A program made the translations under genes and the position numbers. Below the pieces are notes generated by a model. The model was given only the letters and a program-made list of their open reading frames with translations. It had not been told where the DNA came from and did not search any database. A stretch of 64,000 nucleotides of DNA from positions 124,001 through 188,000 of the forward strand of contig CALOFW010000017.1 in the NCBI GenBank assembly GCA_942492715.1. The letters are read 5' to 3'. Each line of letters opens with the position of its first letter. Position 1 is the first letter of the stretch. The DNA is from Sva-07 sp942492715. Lineage in GTDB: Bacteria; Actinomycetota; Acidimicrobiia; Acidimicrobiales; Ilumatobacteraceae. Shown one piece after another: positions 25,187 through 36,200 of the stretch.

Positions 25187-26068
25187 ATGTCCGATGGTCC
25201 ACGTGGAGCGCTGGCGATCGCCGGACTCGCGGCGGCGGGCTTCGCGTTCGCCCTCGCCGCCCTCGTGAGTTCGCAGCTCGCGATCATGTCGGTGCTCGAC
25301 ACCACGCGGGCCGAACGTGCGGCCACGCAGATCGCCGAGTCACGCTTCACCGCCGACGTGATCGAGCAGACCGTCCAGCGAGCCGTCGAACCCGTCGCCG
25401 GTGAAGCGGTCGCCGCCGAACTCGCCACCGCCGCCAGCACGGATCCGCGGGTCATCGCGACTGTCAGCACCACACTGCTCGCAGCGCACGCCGGGCTGGT
25501 CGACCCGGATCTGCGATATCCGGCCGACGGCAACACCGTCGTCGATCGGGCGATCGTCGGCTCCGTGATCGACGGTGCCGAGCGGGCCGGCATCGATCTG
25601 GGCGGCGTGGGCGTCGGCGACGTGACGCCGGGAGATGTGGCGCTCGGCGGGGTGCAACTCGACGCGATCGCCGCTGGGGCCGGTCTACCGTCGGTGGTGC
25701 CGAGCGAGGTGCCCGATCTGGGACTGCGGCGAGTTGCGGAGACCACCCGGGTCGTCGCCCTGATCGCTCTGCTCGCGTTCGCCCTCCTCGCCGTGTTCGC
25801 CCACCCGCGCCCGGCGCGATCGTTGCGGCGGCTCGGATCGTTCGCGGTGGTCGTCTGCGGTGCGTGGCTGGTCGGGCTGCTCGTCGCTGGCTGGGTGATC
25901 AGGCGCACGACGAGCACGCTCTTCGGCGAGATGATGGACACCGTGTGGTCAGACGCCGTGCCGTCGATGCTCCTGCTCGTCGGCTCCGGGATGCTGATCG
26001 GAGCCGGTCTGTGGGTCGCCGGCACCGTCATCGACGGCGCCACCCGGCAACCGTCAGTGCCGCGGTGA
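25187..26068 (+). CDS. Membrane protein of unknown function
   Basis: This 293-residue protein has one hydrophobic helix at about residues 7-30 and a long extracytoplasmic domain (about 31-185) rich in Ala, Val and Asp with no cysteine. Three C-terminal helices follow (about 188-208, 218-242, 258-280). The N-in topology with a large outer loop is common in actinobacterial envelope proteins, but no family is recognised. An AACGAT hexamer lies 6 nt before the ATG. It stands alone between the HAD gene and the DUF222 nuclease. Confidence 0.75.
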   Translation: MSDGPRGALAIAGLAAAGFAFALAALVSSQLAIMSVLDTTRAERAATQIAESRFTADVIEQTVQRAVEPVAGEAVAAELATAASTDPRVIATVSTTLLAAHAGLVDPDLRYPADGNTVVDRAIVGSVIDGAERAGIDLGGVGVGDVTPGDVALGGVQLDAIAAGAGLPSVVPSEVPDLGLRRVAETTRVVALIALLAFALLAVFAHPRPARSLRRLGSFAVVVCGAWLVGLLVAGWVIRRTTSTLFGEMMDTVWSDAVPSMLLLVGSGMLIGAGLWVAGTVIDGATRQPSVPR

Positions 26069-26233
26069 CTGCTCCGACGGTCGCAGGAGGCGGGGCCCAT
26101 CAGCTTCGCCATCAGGTGATCTCCCGACGTGACGGGCGCGTCGCGCTGCGGGTTCGACGCGTCGGAACACACGTGGGCAGGCACTCGATCACGGCGTCGT
26201 GGTTCGGGATGGAACGTGTGTACTGCTGTCAGG

Positions 26234-26262
26234 TTGTCGAACGAACTGATGTATGGTATCGT
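26234..26262 (+). promoter_or_regulatory. Promoter with -35 and -10 for the DUF222/HNH gene (leaderless)
   Basis: TTGTCG (26234-26239), a 17-nt spacer, and TATCGT (26257-26262) match a housekeeping sigma promoter. The start codon is 6 nt past the -10, so the first transcribed base is at or next to the ATG. The rest of the gap 26069-26233 shows nothing else convincing. Confidence 0.6.
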
Positions 26263-26268
26263 CATGAC

Positions 26269-27609
26269 ATGTTCGCCAGCCTTGTCGACGAGCTCCAGGG
26301 GCTCGACAACGACGCGGCGACCGAACGCCTGCGGGAGCTCGAACTGCAGCGCCGTCGTCTCGATGCCGAGACCGCTGCACTGATCACGCTCGCCCAAGCC
26401 CGCGGCGTACACCGCGACGACGGCCATCTGAGCGTCGCAGGGTGGTTGCGCGCCAACCTCAACTGGTCGGGCCAGCAGATCGGCGTGGCGAAGAAGGTTG
26501 CCCGCCTGCTCGACGCGCACGAAACGGTGGGCGACGCCCTGCTCGCTGGTCATCTCGGCGCCGCACAGGTGGGCGAACTCGCCCACGCTGCTCGCAATCC
26601 GCGCTGCGGGTCCGAGATCGGGGAGGTGCTCGATCTGCTGCTCGAGAAGGGTGAGCAGCTGCCGTTCGACGACTTCCGATTGCTCGTTCGACGTTGGGAG
26701 TCCCTCGCCGACGAGGATGGCGCCGGGGGCGATGCCGAAGCGAACCACGCCAACCGGACCGTGTCGGCGCACGAGGTCGACGGCGCACTCCACCTGCGCG
26801 CTCGCGGTGGGTCGGCGATGGCCACCGCGGAGATGCTCGGGATCCTCGAGCGCTTCGCCGAGGACGAGTTCCGCAAGGACGTCGCTGCCCGCACCGAACT
26901 CCACGGTCCTGACTCGCCGGCGTCGCTGCTGCCACGCACCGATTCGCAGCGCCGGTTCGATGCCATGCACGAGATCTTCCGGCGGGCGGCCTCCACGCCC
27001 GCCGGTGGGCGCGCACCCGAGCCGGTGGTCAACGTCCTCGTCGACCAGCACACCCAGGAGATCCTGCTCGCCAGGCACCGGCTGATCCCCTTCCCCGATG
27101 ACATCACCGCCCCCGACCTCGATCGACTGCGCTGCGAGACCGACTCCGGCATCCCGGTTCCGCCCGAGGCGGTGTTCGAGGCGATGATGCAGGGCTACGT
27201 CCGCCGCGTCGTCGTCGACGACGACGGCGTGGTCATCGACATGGGGCGCAGGCGGCGGCTGTTCACCGGTGCCGCCCGCACTGCAGTGAAGCTGATGGAA
27301 CGCCACTGCGGACATCTCGGCTGCACGGTGAGTTCATCCCACGCCGACATCGACCACATGGACGAATGGGACCGCGACGACGGCCGTACCGACGTCGACA
27401 ACGGACGCCCTCGCTGCAACGGCCACAACCGGGAGAAGACCCGCCTCGGCCTGGTCGACCGGCGAACCCGCGGTGGCCGCATCATCACGTACCGACGCGA
27501 CGGCACCGCCATGCTTCCCGTCGGATGCCGAGCGCCCGACGATGTCGCCGACGAACCGCCCGACGGCCTCGCGATGCTCGCCCGAGCACTCCGCCCGCTC
27601 CTCGAGTAG
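26269..27609 (+). CDS. DUF222 / HNH endonuclease (13E12-repeat family)
   Basis: This 446-residue protein has the actinobacterial DUF222 region over about residues 1-300 (GHLSVAGWLRANLNWS, AGHLGAAQVGELAHA) and an HNH nuclease domain near 350-400 with the DIDH...DNGRPRCNGHNREK pattern. DUF222-HNH genes occur in many copies in actinobacterial genomes and may be mobile or defence-related, but their role is unproven. No repeats or attachment sites flank it here, so there is no evidence of a recent insertion. The ATG at 26269 is chosen from the leaderless promoter; the frame is open further upstream without homology. Confidence 0.9.
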   Translation: MFASLVDELQGLDNDAATERLRELELQRRRLDAETAALITLAQARGVHRDDGHLSVAGWLRANLNWSGQQIGVAKKVARLLDAHETVGDALLAGHLGAAQVGELAHAARNPRCGSEIGEVLDLLLEKGEQLPFDDFRLLVRRWESLADEDGAGGDAEANHANRTVSAHEVDGALHLRARGGSAMATAEMLGILERFAEDEFRKDVAARTELHGPDSPASLLPRTDSQRRFDAMHEIFRRAASTPAGGRAPEPVVNVLVDQHTQEILLARHRLIPFPDDITAPDLDRLRCETDSGIPVPPEAVFEAMMQGYVRRVVVDDDGVVIDMGRRRRLFTGAARTAVKLMERHCGHLGCTVSSSHADIDHMDEWDRDDGRTDVDNGRPRCNGHNREKTRLGLVDRRTRGGRIITYRRDGTAMLPVGCRAPDDVADEPPDGLAMLARALRPLLE

Positions 27610-27646
27610 CGCTGCACGAACCGTCGCCGGGTGCGATCATGACCGG

Positions 27647-28876
27647 ATGAGCGAACTCGCGATCCACGGTGGACCGCCCGTCCGCACGGTGCAGTACCCG
27701 GCATGGCCCGAGCACGACGATCGCGAGCGTGAGCTGCTGCTCGACGTGCTCGACAGCCGCCGGTGGTGGTCGACGCAGGGAACCAGGGTCCACGAGTTCG
27801 AGCATGCCTGGGGCGAGCTGCACGGCACGGGGCCCGCAGTGGCCGTCACCAACGGCTCGCATGCGATCGAGGTGGCGCTGCTCGCCACCGGCATCGGCCA
27901 GGGCGACGAGGTGATCGTGCCGAGCTGGACGTTCGTCGCCACCGCAGCGTCGGTGCTCATGGTGAACGCGAGTCCGGTCCTGGTCGACGTGGAACTCGGC
28001 ACGGGATGCATCGATCCCGACGCCGTCGAGGCCGCGATCACCGAACGCACCCGAGCCGTCATCGCCGTCCACATCGCCGGCCATCCGGCCGACATGGAAC
28101 GGCTCACCGAGATCTGTGCCCGTCGTGACCTCGTGCTCATCGAGGACTGCGCCCATGCGCACGGGTCGCTGTTCAACGGGCAGATGGTCGGCACGTTCGG
28201 TTCGGCCGGCACCTACTCGTTCCAGGCGTCGAAGCTGATGACCGGCGGGGAGGGCGGTGCGATCGTCACCACCGACCCCGAGGTACGAGCGAGCGCAGCG
28301 TCGTACAGCGACTGCGGCCGACGCCCCGGAGAATGGTTCTACTCCCACTTCGCGCTCGGAGGGAACTACCGGATGACCGAGTGGCAGGGGGCGGTGTTGC
28401 TCGCGCAACTCGAACGGTTCGAGGAACAGGCTGCCCGGCGCGACGAGCGCTCGCTGTTCCTCGACAGCGCACTGGCCGCGATCCCCGGCGTGCATCCACA
28501 GACGCGCGATCCTCGCTGCGACCGACAGGGCAACTACTGCTATGTCGTGCGCATCGACCCCCACGAGTTCGGCACCGACCGTGAGCCCGCGCGCCTCGCC
28601 CTCGCCGCCGAAGGGATCCCACTCACGATGTCGTACCCGCCCACCCACCGGCTCGACGTCTTCCGCGACCCGGATGGATTCGCCCCGCGCTGGCGCGACC
28701 GCGCCGGGATGCAGGACTTCGCCGAACTCTCGCTCCCGGTCACCGAGCACCTGGCCGACACGACGCTGTGGTTCACCACGTCGGTCCTGATGGGAACGGA
28801 GGACGACGCCCTCGACGTCGTTCGAGCCGTCGAGAAGGTCCAGCGCAACGCCGCGGAGCTGACGGGCGTCAGCTGA
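27647..28876 (+). CDS. DegT/DnrJ/EryC1 aminotransferase (AHBA-synthase-like)
   Basis: This 409-residue PLP-dependent fold-type I enzyme has the PLP lysine at K196 (SFQASKLMTGGEGG) and the partner aspartate D167 (IEDCAHAHG). The start, EFPAW-like VQYPAWPEHDD, and the RRWWSTQGTRVHEFE and HSLF blocks resemble 3-amino-5-hydroxybenzoate (AHBA) synthase and kanosamine-type sugar aminotransferases more than the common NDP-sugar 4-aminotransferases. The likely reaction is transamination of a keto-sugar or aminoshikimate-type intermediate. A GATCAT hexamer lies 6 nt before the ATG at 27647. Its 3' end overlaps the convergent Gfo/Idh gene by 8 nt. Confidence 0.9.
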   Translation: MSELAIHGGPPVRTVQYPAWPEHDDRERELLLDVLDSRRWWSTQGTRVHEFEHAWGELHGTGPAVAVTNGSHAIEVALLATGIGQGDEVIVPSWTFVATAASVLMVNASPVLVDVELGTGCIDPDAVEAAITERTRAVIAVHIAGHPADMERLTEICARRDLVLIEDCAHAHGSLFNGQMVGTFGSAGTYSFQASKLMTGGEGGAIVTTDPEVRASAASYSDCGRRPGEWFYSHFALGGNYRMTEWQGAVLLAQLERFEEQAARRDERSLFLDSALAAIPGVHPQTRDPRCDRQGNYCYVVRIDPHEFGTDREPARLALAAEGIPLTMSYPPTHRLDVFRDPDGFAPRWRDRAGMQDFAELSLPVTEHLADTTLWFTTSVLMGTEDDALDVVRAVEKVQRNAAELTGVS

Positions 28877-30005
28877 GACCGAACTCGGCGAGTTCGACCG
28901 GGCGGCGTTCGTCGATCGAACGGTGCGCTGCGGCGCCGGTGGCGACCGCCCACATCCCCTCGGTGACCGTGACCGCCTCTGGCCGGCCGGCACGGATTGC
29001 GTCGAGCAGGTGGAGGTGCTCCATGAAGCTCGCACCCTGGTGGAAGTCGGGGTACGGCACACGGGGGTCCATCGGCGCTGCCACCTCGCGGACGCCGTGT
29101 CCGATCTTGTGGCCATGGCCTTCCGCCTTGGCACGTTCACCGACCCACACCGTGTCACCGGGAACGGTCGCTTCGAGCTTGGCCACGTCGCCGGTGATCG
29201 TGAGCTCCTGCTCGTACCGGCCACCTTCGGCGAACATGCACAGGTCGAGCATCCCGCGCACACCGTTGGCGAACTCGACGATCACGAAGGCGTTGTCGAG
29301 GATGTCGGAGCGCTCCATCCGACCGTCGATCTCGTAGTACTCGTCGAGGTGGTTGACGTCCTGGCCGCCGCTGGCCATCACCCGCACCGGGTGCGCACCG
29401 GCGACCAGGTGCATCAGGTCGAAGAAGTGGCAGCACTTCTCCACGAGGGTGCCGCCGGTGTTGCGGGTGAACCGGTTCCAGTCGCCGACCTTGCCGAGGA
29501 ACGGGTAGCGGTGTTCCCTGATCGACACCATGTGGGTGGTGCCGCAGACGCCGGAGTCGAGTTGCTCGAGCATCGCCGCCGGGGTCGGCATGAAGCGGTA
29601 CTGGAGCCCCATCCACGTGATGGCATCACGGTGGCGGGCAGCTTCGACCACGCGCAGACAGTCCTCGACGCGCGTGCACAGCGGCTTCTCGATCAGCACG
29701 TGCTTGTCGGTGGCGAGCACGTCGGCGAGGATCGCCGCGTGGGTGAAGTTCGGTGTGGTGATCACGACCACGTCGACGTTCGGATCGGCGAGCAACTCGC
29801 GGTGGTCGGCGTAGGTGGCGACCCTGCTCTTGGCCTCGGCGCCGCCCGGTCCGGACTCGACACAGCCGAGCCCCCACTCGATGCTGGACTCCACCGGATC
29901 GGCGAGCGCCAGGACCGCCGCGCCGTCGACGTGGTTGAGATCGAGGATGTGCTCGCCGCCCATCATCCCACTCCCGATGATGCCGTACCCGATCGTCTCG
30001 CTCAT
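28869..30005 (-). CDS. Gfo/Idh/MocA family NAD(P)-dependent oxidoreductase
   Basis: This 378-residue sugar/cyclitol dehydrogenase has an N-terminal Rossmann motif GIIGSGMMGG (8-17), the catalytic E106-K107-P108, and the C-terminal lysine/histidine block EKCCHFFDLMH. It oxidises or reduces a sugar or inositol-like ring with NAD(P). A TACCGT hexamer (30013-30018, minus strand) lies 7 nt upstream of the ATG. It is convergent with the DegT aminotransferase; the two families work together in aminosugar and AHBA pathways (RifL with RifK), so a shared pathway is plausible but not shown. Confidence 0.92.
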   Translation of the reverse strand: MSETIGYGIIGSGMMGGEHILDLNHVDGAAVLALADPVESSIEWGLGCVESGPGGAEAKSRVATYADHRELLADPNVDVVVITTPNFTHAAILADVLATDKHVLIEKPLCTRVEDCLRVVEAARHRDAITWMGLQYRFMPTPAAMLEQLDSGVCGTTHMVSIREHRYPFLGKVGDWNRFTRNTGGTLVEKCCHFFDLMHLVAGAHPVRVMASGGQDVNHLDEYYEIDGRMERSDILDNAFVIVEFANGVRGMLDLCMFAEGGRYEQELTITGDVAKLEATVPGDTVWVGERAKAEGHGHKIGHGVREVAAPMDPRVPYPDFHQGASFMEHLHLLDAIRAGRPEAVTVTEGMWAVATGAAAHRSIDERRPVELAEFGLS

Positions 30006-30012
30006 GTACGCG

Positions 30013-30018
30013 ACGGTA
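30013..30018 (-). promoter_or_regulatory. -10 element (TACCGT) of the Gfo/Idh gene
   Basis: TACCGT on the minus strand lies 7 nt upstream of the ATG at 30005. Confidence 0.5.
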
Positions 30019-30038
30019 CTTCGGATCGTGGTCCGTTC

Positions 30039-30074
30039 AGGAATGGGCAGACCTGGAGGAATGGGCAGGACTGG
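30039..30074. repeat. Two 18-bp tandem repeats in a divergent promoter region
   Basis: AGGAATGGGCAGACCTGG (30039-30056) and AGGAATGGGCAGGACTGG (30057-30074) are head to tail with 16 of 18 bases identical. They lie just upstream of the Gfo/Idh -10 and about 80 nt upstream of the C25 gene promoter, and are a candidate activator or repressor site for either. Confidence 0.55.
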
Positions 30075-30156
30075 CCGATTCCACCACCCTGTGCGCGCAG
30101 TCGATCACGGAGGTGGGCATTATCGGTGAACAGCATGTGACAGGGGGCTCGACACC

Positions 30157-30185
30157 TTGTGCGTCGACAGCCGTCGGCCTACCTT
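30157..30185 (+). promoter_or_regulatory. Promoter of the giant C25 gene
   Basis: TTGTGC (30157-30162), a 17-nt spacer and TACCTT (30180-30185) form a housekeeping-type promoter. The predicted 5' leader of about 55 nt contains the GAGGTG ribosome site at 30238-30243. Confidence 0.5.
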
Positions 30186-30246
30186 CGAGCGAACTGGAAC
30201 ACGAGTCGCGGACGGCGACTCACTGGGGGAAAGCACTGAGGTGCTC

Positions 30247-33200
30247 ATGAACGCTCGCACGAACTCTCGACCGAACTCGCCGAGGCGCGGCGTGTCATGG
30301 GCTGCGGCACTCTGCGTGACCGCGCTCGCGAGCTCTGCGCTCGTCGCCACCAGCAGTGTCCAGGCTGCCCCGCTGGCCGCACAGGCAACCGAACCCACAT
30401 CTGATGTCCCCGCCGACCACACCTACACCGACTTGATCGCGGATCTCGAGGACGGGGACGGCGTCGTCGAACCGCGCCTCTACAAGATCGACGAGCCGCT
30501 CGAGCTGGACACGGACACGACACTCACTGCCCGCGTTCCCGGACAGACGACGATCGAGTTCACCGGCGTCCGCAGCTCGGCGATCAAGGTCACCGGCCAG
30601 AACGTCACCATCAGCGGCGTCACCATCACCGGTGGAGACAACGCCAACGGGAACGGCGGCGGCATCGACATCACGCGGGGCTCCTCGCTCACGCTCGTGG
30701 AGTCCACCGTCACCGGCAACTTCGCCCGACAGGGTGGGGGCATCCACAACGCCGGCGACCTGACGATCGAACGCAGCACCATCGACAACAACCAGGCTGA
30801 GCGCAAGGGTGGCGGCCTCCGCGACGACGGAACCACGACCATCGTCAACTCCACGTTCAACGCCAACATCGCCAGCCAGGGCGGAGCCGTCTCGAGCGCT
30901 GGTACGACCGACATCGTTCACGCGACGATCGTCGGCAACATCGCCACGTCGAGCTCGAGCGCGGGCGTCGATCGCAATGGTGGCTCGTTGACCGTCAGCT
31001 ACTCGATCATCGGCAACAATCTCCGCACGAACGGCTCGGCCGCGAGCGATTGCTCTGGCACACCGGACCTGCTCGAACTCAACCTCGTGACCGACGACAG
31101 CGGATGCAACCCGGTCGGCACGGTCCTCGTGTCCGACCCGATGGTCGACACGCTCACTGACAACGGCGGCCCGACTGCGACCATGGCGCTGCTCGCAGGA
31201 AGCCCTGCGCTCGACGCCATCGGTCTCGTCGAGGCCGCCGATGGTCCCGAGTGCGCTTCTGAGACGACGACGGACCAGCGGGGCACCGAGCGACCCACCG
31301 ACGCCGGCTGCGAACTCGGGGCGTACGAACGCGGTCAGCTCGCCGTTGACATCGATCTCGCCGTCGACACCGGCAACTACTCGAGCCTCGGTGTCGACAA
31401 CACCGTCGAGGTCGGTGTCACCTCCGTGCCGACCAGCGCGATCGTCGGCGAACTCGCGGCTCGCACCGTCGCCGACGAGGACGGAACGGTCGACGCGTCC
31501 GGGCTGCGCCGCATCGGTCTCCGACGCATCGACATCGGTGACCTCGGCGACACCGAGACGGTCGACGACAACGGCGACCCCGTCGCGCTTCCTCCCTCCG
31601 AGCTCAAGGCGATCGGCCTGCGCCGGATCAGCCTCGAATCGATCGGCCTGCGCCGCATCGGACTCCGGCGCATCGACATCGACTCCACCGGCTTGCGCCG
31701 GATCGGACTGCCGACGATCCCGCTCTCGGAGATTCCCCTGCTCGTCGACGGTGGTTGGGAAGGACTCCTCGCTGGAACCGGCTTCGCCGGGGTTCCACTC
31801 CAGTCGATCACCCTCGAAGACATCTCTGGGAACGACGCCGCCGGGGATCCGCTCGTCGACGGGCTCGACGATCTCACGCTGCAGAGCATCGATCTGTCGA
31901 GCACCGGTCTGCGCCGCATCAGCCTGCCCTCGATCCTCCTGACCGAACTGCCGCTCGAGGCCGTCCAGGTCGGCAACGCTGTCCCGGATGACGCCGACTA
32001 CGCCCAGGCGTGGTGCGAGTCGCTGTTCGGAACGGCGGCCTGCTCGGACCCGACGTTCGTCGACGAGGTCGGCGGAGCCGAACTCTGGGAAGCACAGCTC
32101 GCGGGTGCCGACGTCGAAACCGACGATGTCTTCGGCGTGCCGCTCGGCGGACTCACCGCCGCTGGGCTCCGCCGGATCGACATCGAGGACGCCGGTCTGC
32201 GCCGAATCGGTCTGCGTCGTATCGGACTCCGCCGCATCTTCATCGAGAACACCGGCCTGCGCCGGATCGAATTGAGCGACATCGGGTTGCGTCGCATCGA
32301 CCTCGACGGTGACGGGGAGGAAGAGGGCATCGAATCGATCATCGACTGCTCGCCGATCGACGGGATCAACCCCTGCTCCACCGACGACACGAACACGCTG
32401 ACGCTCGGTGACATCGCCGCCGGGTGTGTCGATCCGGCCGATGGTGCCTCGACCGCGACGTGTCGTCTGCGTCCCGAGGCGACGGTTGGTCAGCTGCTCG
32501 ACCTGCTCGGCGTCGAGATCGACGGCGTCAGCCTGCTCGACGGTCTGACCCTGTACGACCTGCTGTTCGCGTTCGTTCCACCCGAGGACGTCCCCTGGGA
32601 GACGATCGATCTCGATCAGGCCCTCCTGCAGAACGTCGCCGTGCCGCCCCAGCCCACGTTCGACTATCTGACGACCGTGTCGGTCGTCGAGGGTCCGGCC
32701 GACGTCGACGTGTCGCTGCTGCTGCCGGACGGGTTCGCCGTGGCTGCTGCCCCGAATCCCGACCCGGCGACGTGGTGCCCGGCGACCGACGCGGCGTGCC
32801 TCAACGAGGTCGCCCCGAACGCTCCACTCGAGCTCGGGAACCCGACCTACTCGATCGACGACGTGGCCTCCGGTGAGTACGTCCTGCGCGTGCCGGTTCG
32901 GGCCGGGCTGTCCATCGGTGACGCCGACCAGTTCCCGACGTTCGTGTCGGTGGAAGGTGCAGGCCCCAACGGCGAGGCTCCGCTCGCCGAGGCAGGTCCG
33001 GTCGGTGTGAACGTCGTCGAGGCTGCATCAGGAGGTCCCGGTCGAGCCCCCATCCTGGACGACGGCCAACTCCAACTCGGCCACATCGGCAGTAGCGACG
33101 ACGTCGACCTCTACTCCTTCACGACGCCGGAGGGTACAACCGGGGCGTCCGCACGGATCCTGCTGTCGAACATCCCCACGGGCGTCGACTACGACCTCAG

Positions 33201-36200
33201 CGTCTACGGACCGCGGCCCGGCTCCCTGCGCAATCCGCCCACCCGAACGCTGAACAGTCTCGGCGACGTCGACTTCGACCTCGACCCGAGCGACGACGCG
33301 CTCTCGACCGACCTCGCCAACGACATCGCGATCGATGTCAACGTCCTCGCCGCCGACATCGACGAACTCGTACTCGAGGGCGACTACGCGCTTCGCGACA
33401 TCTCCAGCCGACGCTCCAACAACGACGAAGAGGTCGACATCGCAGCACTCGAGCAGAACACGACGTACGTCGTCGCGGTCTCGGGGTACTTCGGCGATCT
33501 GAGCACCGAGCCCTACGGGCTGCGCGTTCGCCTCGACCGGCGCAGCGCACTCCCGCCGTGTGCCACCGTCCTCGAGTATCCGGACCACGCACCCCCAACG
33601 GCTGAAACCCCGCCGGCTCTGAACATCGGCGGTGGCACGAACACGCTCTACGTCACGAATGCCGCGCGTCTCGACGCCGAGGCCGCCGGGCGCAGCGGTG
33701 ACATCATCGCGGCAATCGCCGACACCGAGGACGTCAACGGCGTCGACGCCGGCCTGCTGCTCGTCGACGATCTCGACGCGTTCGATGGGTGGAACGACGA
33801 CTCCTGCGATGTGGACGCCCGCAACGACGTCGTCCGTCAGATCGGCGCTGCGATCGACGGCGCCATGGCAGACGTCGAGGACGCCGGCGGTTCGATCGAG
33901 AACCTGGTGATCGTCGGCGGTGACGGTGTCATCCCGATGGCGGCAGTACCCGACCTCACCGAGTACTCCAATGAAGCGACGTTCGCCCGCGAGGTGTTGA
34001 GCGACTCCGGCTCGAGCAACGCCGCAGCGGGCACGATCGGGAACGGCTACCTGCTCTCCGACGACCCGTACGCGACCGATGCGGGGATCTCGATTCTCGG
34101 CGGTGACCACGAGCTCCACGTTCCCGAGCGCAACATCGGCCGCCTCGTCGAGACCGCCGACGAGATCGTCGGCCAGCTCGAGAACTTCGCCGACCCGCGG
34201 TACAACGGGCTGCTCGACCCCGCCACATTCTCCGACGCGGCGTCGGTCACCGGCTACGACTTCCTCGACGACGGCGCCCAAGCGATCATCGACGCCCTCG
34301 ACACCGACGGCCCGTTCGACGCATCGAACTCGCTGCAGGGTCCCGCGTGGGACAAGGATGCGTTCCTCGGCCTCTTCGACGGCGGAGCCGACTACTCGGT
34401 GATCTCACCCAACGCCCACTACGACTACGAGTCGCTGCTCCCCGCCGCCGCCGACACGGCCGGCTACTTCACCGACGAGCAGCTCGTCACGACTGCCGAC
34501 GTCAGCGAACTGGCCACGCCGCCGACCAACTCGTTGATCTTCACCGTCGGCTGCCACGCTGGATTCAGCGTCTCCGACGTGCAACTCGGGCTGACCGGTG
34601 CACTCGACTGGGCGCAGCTCTACGGATCGACGGGCAACCAGTACGTCGCTCACACCACCTACGGCTACGGCGACACCGACATCGTGGCGTATTCCGAGCG
34701 CCTCGCAGCGCTGTTCGCCGCCAACGTGGCCGCCATGGTCGACGGCGAACCGGGCGCCCCGACCTCGCTGGGGGCCGCCGTCCGGCTCGCCAAACAGCAG
34801 TACCTCGCGAGCACGCTCGTGCTCACGCCGTACGACGAGAAGATCCTGCAGTCGTGGACCTACTACGGCCTGCCGATGTACGACCTCGGACCGATCGTCG
34901 AGCCGCCAGTCGACGTCGAAGCGGCGGGAACCTCCTCCTTCGCCGACGCCTTCGGAGCCACGACACTCGACCTCACATCGTCGAGCCTCACCGTGCCAGT
35001 GTCGACCGGACCGGTCACCTTCGCCTTCGACGAAGCCGTCGACGGCGTCGTGCCGGTCGCGATCGACCTGGCCGGAGACGCCCTCGAGCTGAACCCGACC
35101 GACGATGGTTCCTACTACTCGGTCGACGGGAACACGATCGTCGCCCAATACCGCACCGTGCAACCGCTGGTCGACGTGGCGATCCCGACCGACGGGGAGT
35201 CCGACGACGAGTACGGCGGATTCCTGATCACCGGGCTCGTCAGTGAGGACCTCGACGATTACGTTCCGTTCGTGTCCCGGCCGGTCATCGACAACAGCGT
35301 CGACGAATCACGCATCGTCGTCGACGACAGCGCGTTCCCGGCGACGCTGCAGCGAATCGGTGAAGTCGGTGATCAGCAGCGACTGTTGGTCGCGGCCGGT
35401 CAGTACGAGGCGAACCAGCGCCTGTTCCGCGAGATCCGCGGCGAACTCCTGCCCCGAGTCGGGGATGACGACGTCCCGTCGCGATTCATCGACGTCTCCG
35501 GCCAGACGGTGAGCGACGTCGGAACAACTGGGCGGGGCGTCCAGTTCGACATCGTCACCGACGCCAAGGCCGCCCGGGTCGTCGTCGTGTACCGCGAGGT
35601 GGGTGCCAACCAATGGAGGTCGGTCGAACTCGCCGGCACGTCCGTGGACGAGCTCACGACGCGCTGGTTCGGCAGCGCCCCGCTCGACGATCCAGCCGCC
35701 GACGTCGAGTTCTTCGCCCAGAATGCGGCCGCTTCTGGCGCTGTCGGCATCACGAGCAGGAAGATCGAGAACTTCCTCGCCACCGAAGCCGTCGATCCGG
35801 AGACCGGACTGGAAATCGTGTACACGGGCGAGCCCGACAAGCAGTTGGCAGGCCGGTTCTTCGCCTCGGGTGCCGCGTTCGACGTGAACCCCGAATCCGA
35901 AACGACCACGTTCTCGGTCGACTCGGGTGAACCCCGTCCCTACAACCCCGAGACCGGCATCAGGATCGTCTTCGATCCCGACAACGCGGGCGACTACGTC
36001 TTCGAGACCGGCACGATCACCCTCGACCGCGGCGCCCACGTGCTCTTCGCCCAGGACGAGTCACTCGACCGGGTGTACCGCTTCTTCATCCTCGACCCGC
36101 AAGCGCCGACGGTGACGACGTCGACCACACGATCGGATGACGGGGTCGATGTGACCATCACTGCGGTCGACAGCCTCTCGGGCGTCCGGTCCACCGAGTA

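Noticed and set aside
26269..27609. The DUF222/HNH gene as part of a mobile element or intron
   Set aside because: No inverted or direct repeats, integrase or disrupted neighbour gene were found.
31501..32298. GLRRI units as leucine-rich repeats
   Set aside because: The period is 5 residues, not 20-29, and fits a pentapeptide-repeat beta-helix.
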